Shown here one piece after another: positions 37,356-45,645 of a stretch of 64,000 nucleotides of DNA. A program made the translations under genes and the position numbers. Under the pieces are notes generated by a model. That model was not told the origin of the DNA. It searched no databases and saw nothing but the letters and a program-made list of their open reading frames with translations. The DNA is from Xenorhabdus ehlersii. Lineage in GTDB: Bacteria; Pseudomonadota; Gammaproteobacteria; Enterobacterales; Enterobacteriaceae. The stretch spans positions 231,960 through 295,959 of the forward strand of contig NZ_RAQI01000005.1 of assembly GCF_003610465.1 (NCBI RefSeq). The letters are read 5' to 3'. Numbering within the stretch: the first letter of the stretch is position 1; every line of letters starts with the position of its first letter.

Positions 37356-37842
37356 TATTTTTTACTCCTCATTGATAGTTATGGTCAGGATATTACAACA
37401 CAAAGATACAGAGATAATTATGTGCTATAGCTAATGGTGCCCCATAAATTGCCTGAAATAGGTTCATCAATATTGGAAAATGCAATGTGTCTAATTAAGT
37501 TTAGTTGGTGAGTTGTATGTTTTGGTGGCAATGGTCGTATAGTCTTATCAGATCAAAGTAAGTATAAAAGAACACAAGATCACTACACGTTTGGCAGCTA
37601 TCGAGTACTTCTTAGTCGAGGCAGAAATGGGTTGATCATTAAGAGTGATGATGATGAGACCTTTGATTACCTTAAATCTTGTGGGATGCATATATTGTCA
37701 AGTGAGGTGACCGCCTAGATGGTCACCTCTGAGAAAGGCATTTACACAAAATGCAGTACAGGCTCTACAGAAACACACCCGTTCAGAGAGGGACTTTGGG
37801 TCGTGAATTTTTCGAATTTGTTGTTGTAATGTTGACTTGTAG
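37356..37842. other. Gap with a strong inverted repeat
   Basis: About 490 bp with no supported gene. GAGGTGACC (37704-37712) and GGTCACCTC (37721-37729) form a perfect 9-bp stem; there is no T run on either side. The short open frames here look like remnants or chance. Confidence 0.4.
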
Positions 37843-38406
37843 TCATTCAGACATAGAAATATCCGATAGACACTCCCGCAATAGTAACAAGACTTCATCA
37901 CTGTGCTCAGTGCGTTGCATCATAGTGATGGCACCTTCGATAAGTAAAGCAAATTTCTGCGCTAGGCGTTTTCCACTAAGTTCTGAGGGGAGAGAAAACG
38001 CAATGACCTGTTCCATTTGCTTTTTATGCTCCTGAATAAGAGGAATAACTTGTGGTTGCTCCTTTCCTATTTCGATGACTGTATTGATGAATGCACAACC
38101 TCTGAATTCATTAGAGTTGAACCACTCAGCTAACGTTTCTGTCAGAGCTTCAATCGGTGAACTATAACGGTTTATGTTGTCTTGGAGAGATTTTTTAAAC
38201 CACTGAATCCACAGTTCATGGCGATAATCAAGAAAGGCCAGTATCAGGTCATTTTTGGATGGAAAGTGGCGATAGAACGTTACTTTCGTTACTTCAGATT
38301 CCTTAATGATGCGGTCAATGCCTGTAGCTCGTATACCATCACGATAAAACAACATGTGGGCTGTTTTTAGTATGCGCTCACGAGCTTTGGATACTTTTTT
38401 ATTCAT
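37843..38406 (-). CDS. TetR family repressor
   Basis: 187 residues. N-terminal helix-turn-helix: RILKTAHMLFYRDGIRATGIDRIIKESEVTKVTFYRHFPSKNDLI; the remaining ~135 residues are a helical ligand-binding domain. Divergent from the DUF1348 gene; two matching palindromes lie between them (38435-38485), so it most likely represses both. The inducer is unknown. Confidence 0.93.
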   Translation of the reverse strand: MNKKVSKARERILKTAHMLFYRDGIRATGIDRIIKESEVTKVTFYRHFPSKNDLILAFLDYRHELWIQWFKKSLQDNINRYSSPIEALTETLAEWFNSNEFRGCAFINTVIEIGKEQPQVIPLIQEHKKQMEQVIAFSLPSELSGKRLAQKFALLIEGAITMMQRTEHSDEVLLLLRECLSDISMSE

Positions 38407-38434
38407 AATCTCTCCCTATGCAATGATTATTTTT

Positions 38435-38485
38435 GTAGACAGCTAAGTCTACTTAATTTACTTTATGTAGACATATTTGTCTACA
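38435..38485. promoter_or_regulatory. Twin TetR operators
   Basis: GTAGAC-N6-GTCTAC at 38435-38452 and TGTAGAC-N6-GTCTACA at 38466-38485. Same arm sequence and spacer, centres 32 bp apart (three helical turns), in the divergent promoter region. Confidence 0.88.
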
Positions 38486-38502
38486 TGCAATAAGGAGACA
38501 TT

Positions 38503-38970
38503 ATGGAAATCAGACAACCTGTACCTCCATTTACACTTGAAACTGCTGAACTGAAAGTTCGTCTGGCAGAAGACGCTTGGAACACCCGGAACCCAGAGAA
38601 GGTCTCGCTAGTATATACAAAAGATACATTGTGGCGTAACCGAACTGAATTTGTGGAAGGGCGTGAAGCCGTTGTCGATTTTTTGACACACAAATGGAAT
38701 AGAGAGATTGATTACCGTCTTATCAAAGAGTTATGGGTATTTGATACAAATCGTATTGCTGTACGCTTTGCCTATGAATGGCATGATGACTCAGATAATT
38801 GGTTCCGTAGTTTCGGTAATGAAAACTGGGAGTTTAATGGGCAAGGTTTAATGACACGTCGTTTCGCATGTATCAATGATATGCCAATCAAGGAAACGGA
38901 AAGGCTTTTTTACTGGTCATTGGGGCGTCGCCCTGATGAACATAAGGGGCTAGGTGAATATGGTTTATGA
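38503..38970 (+). CDS. DUF1348 / SnoaL-like (NTF2 fold) protein
   Basis: 155 residues. [31 protein letters not shown] and [16 protein letters not shown] ends ([20 protein letters not shown]) are typical of DUF1348, a nuclear-transport-factor-2-like fold often next to and controlled by TetR regulators. Probably binds or transforms a small molecule. AAGGAGA precedes the ATG. Confidence 0.92.
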   Translation: MEIRQPVPPFTLETAELKVRLAEDAWNTRNPEKVSLVYTKDTLWRNRTEFVEGREAVVDFLTHKWNREIDYRLIKELWVFDTNRIAVRFAYEWHDDSDNWFRSFGNENWEFNGQGLMTRRFACINDMPIKETERLFYWSLGRRPDEHKGLGEYGL

Positions 38971-39101
38971 ACTAATCATATACAGGATCTTAAGCAATAA
39001 CCGTCTATTTTAGATAGCAAAAAGGCTTCAAAGTCGCTTAATCCTCAGATAATTATGGCTCGCAACAGGTAGGGGAAGTTATTACTTAAATTGTCAGATA
39101 A

Positions 39102-39473
39102 CCCCTTGAAATCGTTCACCCGCCGGACCAGCAGTTAACGATTGAAGCTAAGCGGAGCGCTGTCCAGCAGTTGTTTTTACCACATCATCCTGTCTGCGTA
39201 GCGTCGGCGCAAACCGGATGGGGTATGGAAGCGATGGTGGAGACCATGATGTACTGCCTGCCTGACCGTGCCACCAGCCCGCTGGCGACGCAACTGCGCG
39301 GGAGGTTATGTAGTGAACCTGTAAAAAAGCAGGCTCGTGAGCGCTTTGGCGATGCGGTTGGGGAGGTGTTTGATTCTGCGGAAGCGGCATCATTTATTCC
39401 CGCGCCACTAAAAGCGGTTATTCGTTCAGTCCGTGAGGCTGTGGTATCCGTTGCCCGTGCCGTTTGGGACTGA
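39102..39473 (+). pseudogene. C-terminal fragment of a YfjP/YeeP-like GTPase
   Basis: Open frame after a TAA, with the sequence PVCVASAQTGWGMEAMVETMMYCLPD, then QLRGRLCSEPVKKQARERFGDAVGEV and FIPAPLKAVIRSVREAVVSVARAVWD. This is the C-terminal part of the HSR1-like GTPases found in E. coli CP4-type cryptic prophages. The whole G domain is missing. It marks the edge of accessory DNA. Confidence 0.75.
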
Positions 39474-39752
39474 ATTTTCTTCTGACCTGGCTTACCTGCC
39501 ATTTTCTTCGGGACATACCCTGTCCGTTCTGACGTTTTATAATTTGCCGAATTTGGTCCTATTTCTCTTTACGCCCCGCTATGGCTGCATTCAGCAACAT
39601 TAAAAAAAACGTCTTCTTGTGTCCATTCCCTGTCCTTCCCCCTAGTTAAAATAACCTTTTTATTTTCAGTTAATTATCTCACTGGAGAACCTGCCTCATG
39701 GCTCAAGTTGAACGCCGTCATGACCGGCTTGATGTTATTTTTATTTCAACAT

Positions 39753-40026
39753 TCATGTCTCCAGCTCCCATATCTGAATATCCAGACAACCACCCTTAAC
39801 CCGTTCGCCGCGTTTGATGCTCATATAATCAATCTGATTGTCATCAGCCCAGAACCCGGCATGAGTCAGCGAGTCGAAAACCGCTTTAGGCAGGTTATCG
39901 AGGTCTCTCTGTCGTCTGTCTGGGGGATTGGCAACTATTTTGATTTTGATGCGTGATTGGGTATTGATACTGAGGTTTTGCTGCTGAATGATGTTGCTGA
40001 TTTGCTGTCGGAGGCCACGGCAATCT
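39753..40026 (-). pseudogene. rusA: Holliday-junction resolvase RusA remnant
   Basis: The minus-strand frame ending at 39753 reads IKIVANPPDRRQRDLDNLPKAVFDSLTHAGFWADDNQIDYMSI, the unmistakable core of RusA with its acidic catalytic residues (RDLDN and WADDNQID). The N-terminal part (PWPPTANQ) is in a different frame upstream, so the gene has a frameshift or deletion. It follows the ybcO-like fragment, the order of lambdoid prophages such as DLP12. Confidence 0.75.
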
Positions 40027-40040
40027 TAAATTGTAATAAC

Positions 40041-40245
40041 TCAAATCTTACCCTCCGATAGTAATATTGATTGTGTTCTGATTACGCTCTCCAGATAGGC
40101 TATGTGTGCATAGTCTGTATCTGTCAGTCTCTTTCTGCGGTCTATTTCATCGTGACAACATGAACACGCCCACGCCCCAAACAGATCATTGGGTTTCATC
40201 CCCATGCCACAAATGCCAGCCATCCGGTAATGAGCCAGAACCACT
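40041..40245 (-). pseudogene. YbcO-like (DUF1364) nuclease fragment
   Basis: ETVVLAHYRMAGICGMGMKPNDLFGAWACSCCHDEIDRR is the DUF1364 core, with the Cys/His zinc ligands of this HNH-like phage family. The N-terminus is replaced by IS630 sequence. C-terminal RTQSILLSEGKI matches the family end. Together with rusA it is debris of a lambdoid prophage. Confidence 0.72.
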
Positions 40246-40513
40246 GTTTCACTATTGCCGATTGTGAGACACCTAAACGTTTTGCTCTTTCCCATTGATA
40301 GTCATCAGGAAAATTTTGGACATCCACAATGAGTACCTCATCAGGGATTTTCGTGGCGGGTTTATCGCGGGTCATGCAAGGTTCTATTTTATTGCACCAC
40401 CGGAACAAGGTACATATGGAGATTTCAAAATGGGCACTCGTTTGTTCGAAAGTCAACGAATGCTTGTCTTTGTATGCCAGTACTCGCTTTCGAAAATCTA
40501 AGCTGTAGCCCAT
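40240..40513 (-). mobile_element. IS630-type helix-turn-helix transposase fragment
   Basis: MGYSLDFRKRVLAYKDKHSLTFEQTSAHFEISICTLFRWCNKIEP is the N-terminal helix-turn-helix domain of IS630-family transposases; the second part (YQWERAKRLGVSQSAI) is a typical second helix-turn-helix, cut off where the YbcO fragment begins. The DDE domain is missing. Confidence 0.7.
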
Positions 40514-40562
40514 CTCATTTTATGCCTTGTCATTTTAGATTTAGATATTATGTCATATTAAT

Positions 40563-40665
40563 ATGATTTAGCTATAATCTATGGCTTTCACGTTAATTAT
40601 GCAAAAACGCACAGTTCAGCATTGAGCGCACAATAGTGAAAAACCTATCTATTTCCGCTGCGTTG
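40563..40665 (+). repeat. Degenerate copy of the Q-like gene 3' end (copy 1)
   Basis: Shares TAATCTATGGCTT, CAGTTCAGCATTGAGCG and GTGAAAAACCTATC with 41183-41310 and with the end of the antitermination gene at 47326-47757. The rest of the 40514-40897 gap is A+T-rich without a gene. Confidence 0.65.
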
Positions 40666-40897
40666 CATCTTAAAATTCATAAGTAATCTTCCCTTATTGC
40701 TTTTTATTATAATAATAATTATTGAAATGATTATTATCAGGTAGTATTTATTGCTGTGGTTATTTTCTCTAACTGACAAAGGCATAAATGTTTATGTATC
40801 TATCGCGTAAAAAATGAATTTATTATTTTATCAATGAGTTAAGTTACTTTGTCACTGTTATGGAAAATAATATTAGTAATAACAGGGGGCGAAGAAG

Positions 40898-41076
40898 ATG
40901 AAAAAATATCTGGTTGGCGCGTTATGTGCATTGTATTTTTTACTTGTTCCTGTTCAGGCAACTGCTCTCCGATTATTTGTAGTCCTCAGCAAACAGATGC
41001 AGAGTATTTTGCTTGTATAGGCAAGTGCGCATCAGATAATTGGTGGGCTCCAGCATGGATGTGTGCTTTACTCTGA
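40898..41076 (+). pseudogene. Small secreted Cys-rich protein, frameshifted
   Basis: ATG 40898 (after GGGGGCGAAG) encodes a clear signal peptide, MKKYLVGALCALYFLLVPVQA, but its frame soon stops. The -1/+1 neighbour frame across the same junction encodes NCSPIICSPQQTDAEYFACIGKCASDNWWAPAWMCALL, a Cys-rich mature region with five Cys. A single frameshift near 40960 separates them. Broken small exported peptide, or a sequencing/phase-variable indel. No family recognised. Confidence 0.4.
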
Positions 41077-41182
41077 AAATTATCGTGGACGTGGTCGGCT
41101 TCGATGATACTCAAATCAACATGGGGGTCGCCTCATTAAGTATACACTCGGTATCTGACTGATTATTTTCTCGGGTTTGTTT

Positions 41183-41310
41183 TGAGATCCTGGATGAACC
41201 CTTAGAAATAGATCTAATCTATGGCTTCCACGTGAACGGGATGAATCTGTCCAGTTCAGCATTGAGCGTCCAACAGTGAAAAATCTATCCACTGCCCGTA
41301 ACTTAGGGTA
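41183..41310 (+). repeat. Degenerate copy of the Q-like gene 3' end (copy 2)
   Basis: ATCCTGGATGAACCCTTAG, AGATCTAATCTATGGCTTCC and CAGTTCAGCATTGAGCG closely follow the 3' 110 bp of the Q-like gene at 47326-47757 and its downstream CCATTGCCCG-type sequence. The 5' part of the gene is absent. Confidence 0.75.
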
Positions 41311-41355
41311 AAGCCGTTTGTGCGTCAATATTATTTTCTCGCAAACAGAGTTAAC

Positions 41356-41389
41356 TGTAACGGCATGATAATTCCGGACACCTCAGAAA
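41356..41389. repeat. Orphan IS3-type left end
   Basis: TGTAACGGCATGATAATTCC and GGACACCTCA repeat the left end of the IS3-family element at 42157, same orientation, without a transposase after it. Confidence 0.7.
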
Positions 41390-41487
41390 CCCGTTAGTCT
41401 AACGACAGTCAAAGACGGTGTAATCACTTTATCATACGAGGCGGTATCCTGACTCATATGGCAGTGTTTAGCAAAAGAGATAATTAA

Positions 41488-42069
41488 ATGAATTTCAAAA
41501 ATAGAATATATAAAGCCGCAGGAAGAATACCGCTAATTAAGTCTCATGAATGGCCTTTTGGCAAGATAGAAGTTGTCTTAGCTTACGACTTTAAAAAGCG
41601 TAGGCCGCAAGAGTATAGCTATTTAAAATCAAAATATAAAGACATGCTTGAACTAGTGGGGCGAGAATCCAACAGTGAGGAACAAAGATATTTTTATAAT
41701 AATTTCCATTATCTTCAATGGGTGACGGAAAATGACCGCGTAGATATTTTTGCTCATTCCAGCGAGAGTTCTTTAGGTAGTCGTTATAACAGTCCGGAAG
41801 AGCTAGCTAACGATTTGAAAAGAATGTCGCTTCGCCGGGTTGGCGTGATTAAATTCCAAGCATGCTATATCGGGAGAGGAAACTGGCTAGAAAACGCACG
41901 AAAGGCCTTTATTGAAGCAGGAATTGATTTCGCTTATATGGCAGGCCCCATAGACCGCGTGGTCTGGAATAATCCTTTTATAAAATATGTGCATGGTAAC
42001 CGACATCAGGCATATAAAGTGGTTAAAGGTAATATCGTTAAACAATTCCCCGGGACAAGATACACGTAA
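41488..42069 (+). CDS. Unknown protein with clan-CD-like His/Cys dyad
   Basis: 193 residues, unrecognised. Two hydrophobic strands end in candidate catalytic residues: RVDIFAHSSESSLG (H90) and RVGVIKFQACYIGRG (C126), spaced as in caspase-like clan CD peptidases such as the C80 cysteine-protease domains of large toxins. The N-terminus (KIEVVLAYDFKKR) could be the first strand. No signal peptide or membrane segment. It lies alone between two IS3 left ends, which suggests acquisition. A stand-alone peptidase or a cut-off toxin domain are possible; the assignment is inference. Confidence 0.5.
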   Translation: MNFKNRIYKAAGRIPLIKSHEWPFGKIEVVLAYDFKKRRPQEYSYLKSKYKDMLELVGRESNSEEQRYFYNNFHYLQWVTENDRVDIFAHSSESSLGSRYNSPEELANDLKRMSLRRVGVIKFQACYIGRGNWLENARKAFIEAGIDFAYMAGPIDRVVWNNPFIKYVHGNRHQAYKVVKGNIVKQFPGTRYT

Positions 42070-42227
42070 TTCATGGGTATTGTGTAGTAGTCTAATTTGT
42101 CCAGAATGCTAAGACAGAATCCTGCCTTTGACCAATCCGATTACTTTTACCAACCCTGTAGTGGCATGATAATTCCGGACACCTCAAAAGCCTGCTAATG
42201 TTAATCACATGACAATGAGGTGTGACA

Positions 42228-42542
42228 ATGAAAGTGAAACTCACCAAACGCCACTATTCCGCTGAATTTAAGCTGGAAGCGGTTCAACAGGTTATTCGCC
42301 ATCAACAACGGGTTGTCGATGTTGCCCGTTCATTGGGGGGCAATACCAGTACGCTGGGTAAATGGGTTCGCCAGTATAACGCCGAAATACAGGGGATAAC
42401 GCCGGTCAGTAAGGCACTGACGCCCGAACAACGCCAGATACAAGCCTTAGAGAAACAGGTGAAACGCCTGGAAATGGAAAAAGAAATCCTAAAGCAGGCG
42501 GCCGTGCTGATGAGCGAGATGCGCAGTGGCGCTATGCGTTGA
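42228..42542 (+). CDS. IS3-family transposase OrfA
   Basis: 104 residues: helix-turn-helix (RHYSAEFKLEAVQQVIRHQQRVVDVARSLGG) and a C-terminal leucine zipper (IQALEKQVKRLEMEKEILKQAAVL). Start at MKVKLTKRHYS after GAGGTG. In the IS3 family it is joined to OrfB by -1 frameshifting; here OrfB is destroyed. Confidence 0.9.
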   Translation: MKVKLTKRHYSAEFKLEAVQQVIRHQQRVVDVARSLGGNTSTLGKWVRQYNAEIQGITPVSKALTPEQRQIQALEKQVKRLEMEKEILKQAAVLMSEMRSGAMR

Positions 42543-42587
42543 TCACACGGCTGAGCCCCCGATGGCCGGTGACGGAATTGTGTCACC

Positions 42588-42877
42588 TTGAGCCATCTGC
42601 TGACCCATGAAGGTAGGCCGGTGGGTCGCTGGAAGGCCAGACGCTTAATGCAGGAAGGTGGCCTGCAAAGCCGTCAACCGGGGGTTCACCGTTATCGCCC
42701 GGCAGGCGAAGACGCTCTCGCCAGCCCGAATCTCTTGCGGCAGTACTTTGCCCCGGCTTGCCCGAATACCCACTGGTGCTTGGCGGGTATTACAACGACA
42801 TCCGACCTCATCGTTTTAATGGGGGGATTTCTCCTGCCGAATATGAAAGACAGTGGGAAGAAGCGAGAAATGTGTTC
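42588..42877 (+). pseudogene. IS3 OrfB remnant with internal deletion
   Basis: RWKARRLMQEGGLQSRQPGVHRY and PNLLRQYFAPACPNTHW are OrfB N-terminal pieces; the sequence then jumps to YYNDIRPHRFNGGISPAEYERQWEEARNVFETS, the C-terminal end in another frame. The integrase core with the DDE residues is missing. Confidence 0.82.
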
Positions 42878-43121
42878 GAAACTTCTTGACCATATATGGA
42901 CGCCCCGGTTGTGCAAGCACTAAATTGATACGGTTTGCGACCATATATCCGGCGTCATTATGGACTCATTTGTCCGCGCCATGATGTCATCCGCACCCTG
43001 TTTCCTTATCACAACACCGGTATCTCACTACCTTGGTCAAGAGCAGGCTCTGACAGGGACGGGAGCCGTTTTCTCATCAGTGTTTGCAAACTCGATAATG
43101 CGTCTATTTTTTGTTACTCAA

Positions 43122-44156
43122 TTAATTGATAGTAAAAGCTTTTTGCATATTAAAATCCACGTCATCCCGCAGAACACGCCAAATAATCCGGGTCAGTTTG
43201 TTGGCTAAAGCCACCGTGGCTTTCATGAACCCGCACCGGTCAATCAGTTTTCTCAGCCACTCTCCCAGATAATCATCCCGTTTTTGAACACAACGCATCA
43301 CGGCACGGGCACCGTGAATGATTAACGTTCGGAGATGACGATTGCCATGTTTGCTCAGGGAACACAGACGGCTTTTTCCTCCTGAACTGTGTTGCCGGGG
43401 AACCAGTCCACACCAGGCAGACAGTTGTCGGCCATTGGCAAATTGGGATGCACTGACGTCACTCACGAAGGCGGCCGCAATAAGGGGACCAACGCCGGGA
43501 ATAGTGAGCAGATGCTCATAACCCGTTTGCTGACGGGAAAGTGCCGCTATTTCGTTATCCATGTCATGAATGTCGGTGTTCAAATTCTGCATCTCTTCCC
43601 ATAAGGTATGCAATAAACGACGCAGCACACAAGACAGGTGATTGCTGTCATCTTCCAGAATATCAGGGAGATGCTGTTGAAGTTTTTGAATGCCGGCAGG
43701 CACAATTCGTCCCGATTCAGCCAGAAAAGCCCGCATTTGGTTAGCAAGTGCGATACGCTGTTCCACCATGAGTTGCCGGGCACTGCGCAGTGCCTTGATA
43801 TCTTGTTGTTCCACGGTCTTGACGGGAACAAAATGAAGACCTGGACGCCAGGCAGTTTCACAAATAGCCAGCGCATCATTGGCATCGTTTTTTTGATGAT
43901 GGCTGAAGGCCTTGACGTGTTGAGTCGGGACTAACCTGACGGTATATCCCATCGCTTGCAGCGTTCGCCCCCAGTAGTGAGACGTTGCACAAGCTTCCAT
44001 CGCAATGACAGTGCCAGGCGGAAAAGAGCGCACGGCATCAAGCAATTTTTGCCGTGAGATTTTTCGGTTCGAGGCGACAGAACCGTCCGCCATCCAGACA
44101 CAGACTTGAAAAACGTTTTTGGCGAGGTCAATGCCAACGACTTTGATCGTATTTAT
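43122..44156 (-). CDS. IS110-family (IS1111 group) transposase
   Basis: About 345 codons. The N-terminal RuvC-like DEDD domain starts IKVVGIDLAKNVFQVCVW and goes on with MEACATSHYWGRTLQ and HHQKNDANDALAI; the C-terminal Transposase_20 domain has LTIPGVGPLIAAAFVSDV and WCGLVPRQHSSGGKSR. The open frame reaches 44156 but no ATG is seen there (ATA in the expected place after GAGAGAACC); ATG 44093 would lose the first Asp. The start may be mutated or non-canonical. Ends of the element not defined. Confidence 0.85.
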   Translation of the reverse strand: MNTIKVVGIDLAKNVFQVCVWMADGSVASNRKISRQKLLDAVRSFPPGTVIAMEACATSHYWGRTLQAMGYTVRLVPTQHVKAFSHHQKNDANDALAICETAWRPGLHFVPVKTVEQQDIKALRSARQLMVEQRIALANQMRAFLAESGRIVPAGIQKLQQHLPDILEDDSNHLSCVLRRLLHTLWEEMQNLNTDIHDMDNEIAALSRQQTGYEHLLTIPGVGPLIAAAFVSDVSASQFANGRQLSAWCGLVPRQHSSGGKSRLCSLSKHGNRHLRTLIIHGARAVMRCVQKRDDYLGEWLRKLIDRCGFMKATVALANKLTRIIWRVLRDDVDFNMQKAFTIN

Positions 44157-44241
44157 GATAGGTTCTCTCCCGAAAAATTCAGTGCATCGGAAAGAAAGAT
44201 GGCACTATTTGCCGCTGAAAAAGGGGTCGTCCATCACATCA

Positions 44242-44735
44242 CTACAAAAGCTGACTGGTGCGGTCTATCTGTTCTTTTAATGTTTTAAACGAATGACCAT
44301 CTGTATTATGATATACTATATCAACAAGTGCCTTACGTTCTTTGCTACATGTCTCCATTAGTTTTTTGATTTCATTCGTTCCTAAGCTACCTGCCCTTGC
44401 TTCCATTACAGCCATTTGATCTAGGTGTGTATTATTTAGCCTTCGTTGTGTGTCTTTGTGAACTTGAGAATCACTGTCTTGAAGATTGTATATAGCCTGC
44501 ATCGTTTTTAGATCGGTAATCAGATATTCCACTAATGGCTCTATGAGGTGTTTTTTATTGAGTGCTACATATTCATTATATTTCTTTGTCTTATCTTGTT
44601 GAATAAGTTCAATTTTTTTATTTTATAGTTATGTCTCAATGTTATACATGTACCTAACAGAGTAAGACCTCCTCCGGCTAGGCTTCCCAAAAATCCCCAT
44701 AAGACAGACGGATTGTCTAATAGTATCTCTATCAC
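44242..44735 (-). pseudogene. Membrane-anchored unknown protein, frameshifted at a poly-A run
   Basis: After GAGGAG a GTG opens VIEILLDNPSVLWGFLGSLAGGGLTLLG, a single N-terminal membrane segment. The frame is lost within AAAATAAAAAAA near 44613; the shifted frame continues KIELIQQDKTKKYNEYVALNKKHLIEPLVEYLITDLK and the 96-residue hydrophilic helical end. One A more or less joins both parts into ~164 residues. No family recognised. It may be a phase-variable or broken gene. Confidence 0.5.
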
Positions 44736-44910
44736 TTATATAAACTCCTCTCGGTTGTTATGATTAATGTATTTCCAGATGATAGTGTTTCTTGAGTGGA
44801 CGCAAAGTGGACACTGGGCAAACAAAAAGGGTTACACTTGGCTGGCGGAATTTGAATTGGTTATTTAATTAATTGATAAATAATGTTTTTGTTAATTTTA
44901 AGTTGGTTGG

Positions 44911-44934
44911 TTACTACCAAACTTACTACCAAAA
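44911..44934 (+). repeat. Paired TTACTACCAAA repeats, left end
   Basis: TTACTACCAAAC followed directly by TTACTACCAAAA. The same pair (second unit ATACTACCAAAA) is at 56701-56724, with inverted GGTAGTAAGTGTTTT at 56670-56684. They are probable integrase arm-type binding sites. Confidence 0.65.
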
Positions 44935-45007
44935 ACATTTGCGATTGCTTTTTGACCGAGGAGGGGGGTAGCTATGTATATTCATATTTATAAACAGTAT
45001 TTTTATG

Positions 45008-45149
45008 TGTCCCGCTGTCCCTGTGTCCCTTACTTATTTATATAAATATAAAAATATTATATATATTATATATTTATATGTATTTTATAAAATGCATACT
45101 CAGTACAAACGAGGGACAAGAGCGGGACAACACTTAATATAGGTGTCCC
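45008..45149. repeat. TGTCCC/GGGACA cluster, left
   Basis: TGTCCC at 45008, 45016, 45024 and 45144 and the inverse GGGACA at 45113 and 45124, around a 60-bp stretch made almost only of A and T. A similar cluster is at 56514-56604. The pattern of iterons around an A+T-rich core resembles a replication origin; function is inference. Confidence 0.6.
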
Positions 45150-45235
45150 GATGCTTCAATAAAGCCCTCCCCGGAAATGAGCAACACTTTTTGCCTACGG
45201 TAAATGTTTATACGGCTATACCAGATTTAGCGGTA

Positions 45236-45260
45236 GAGTTAAGCAGGAATTCTTGCTTAG
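45236..45260. repeat. GAGTTAAGC hairpin, copy A
   Basis: GAGTTAAGCAGGAATTC followed by TTGCTTAG; the inner TAAGCA/TGCTTA arms pair. A sister copy with different but still pairing arms (AAGGC/GCCTT) is at 45618-45642. Confidence 0.55.
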
Positions 45261-45469
45261 GTCTGTAGGAGAAAAATTTCTACATGCAGCTCTCTTTTCT
45301 GTCTGGCTACTTCATCCATTATGGGTTTTTCGCCGGGCGTAGTCTCTTGGCTTTCAAGTCCAGTAGTTTGATGTAGTTTAGGAGCGGTTAATCTTTTTCT
45401 GTAGTTTACTGTAGTGTTATGTGAAAAAATTTGAATGATGTTGGCTCGCGCTCTTGCTTGCTCATAGCT
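45257..45469 (-). CDS. Small unknown open frame, possibly a gene remnant
   Basis: A 70-codon minus-strand frame, opening after a TGA, with YEQARARANIIQIFSHNTTVNYRKRLTAPKLHQ and later GEKPIMDEVARQKRELHVEIFLLQT. It reads like the C-terminal part of a phage-element protein and has no convincing start codon. Bracketed by the two GAGTTAAG hairpins. No function assigned. Confidence 0.3.
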   Translation of the reverse strand, partial: SYEQARARANIIQIFSHNTTVNYRKRLTAPKLHQTTGLESQETTPGEKPIMDEVARQKRELHVEIFLLQT

Positions 45470-45617
45470 TCATTGAATCGTTCGGCGAGGGGCTTTGCCC
45501 TCAGAGATGATCCAATTTTTGAATCATTAGCATAATCATGTGGTTAGCCGTAACTCGATATTGAGCTACGGGCGGTGTGCTAATTCCCCTGCTTCGGAGC
45601 AGTTAAACCTAATCAAG

Positions 45618-45642
45618 GAGTTAAGGCGGAATTTTGCCTTAT
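45618..45642. repeat. GAGTTAAGG hairpin, copy B
   Basis: GAGTTAAGGCGGAATTTT then GCCTTAT; arms AAGGC/GCCTT. Between the copies (45480-45615) further short hairpins are seen: GAGGGGC/GCCCTC and CTGCT/AGCAG. Confidence 0.5.
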
Positions 45643-45645
45643 ATA

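Larger units (their letters stand above)
42157..42900 (+). mobile_element. IS3-family element, decayed
   Basis: Left end TGTAGTGGCATGATAATTCC, then an intact orfA and an orfB reduced to two pieces. No right inverted repeat is visible after 42880, so the right end has been lost. Confidence 0.8.

Noticed and set aside
37698..37901. 67-codon Cys-rich minus-strand frame next to the TetR gene
   Set aside because: Overlaps the TetR end in another frame, no start signal, and spans an inverted repeat.
44106..44288. 60-codon plus-strand frame at the IS110 edge
   Set aside because: Antisense to the transposase start and no family match; probably chance.
44838..44860. Exact second ssrA attachment core at the left end of the P4-like element
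   Set aside because: Only GCTGGCGG-A-TTTGAA matches (about 14 of 16); kept as tentative boundary but not called as an att site.
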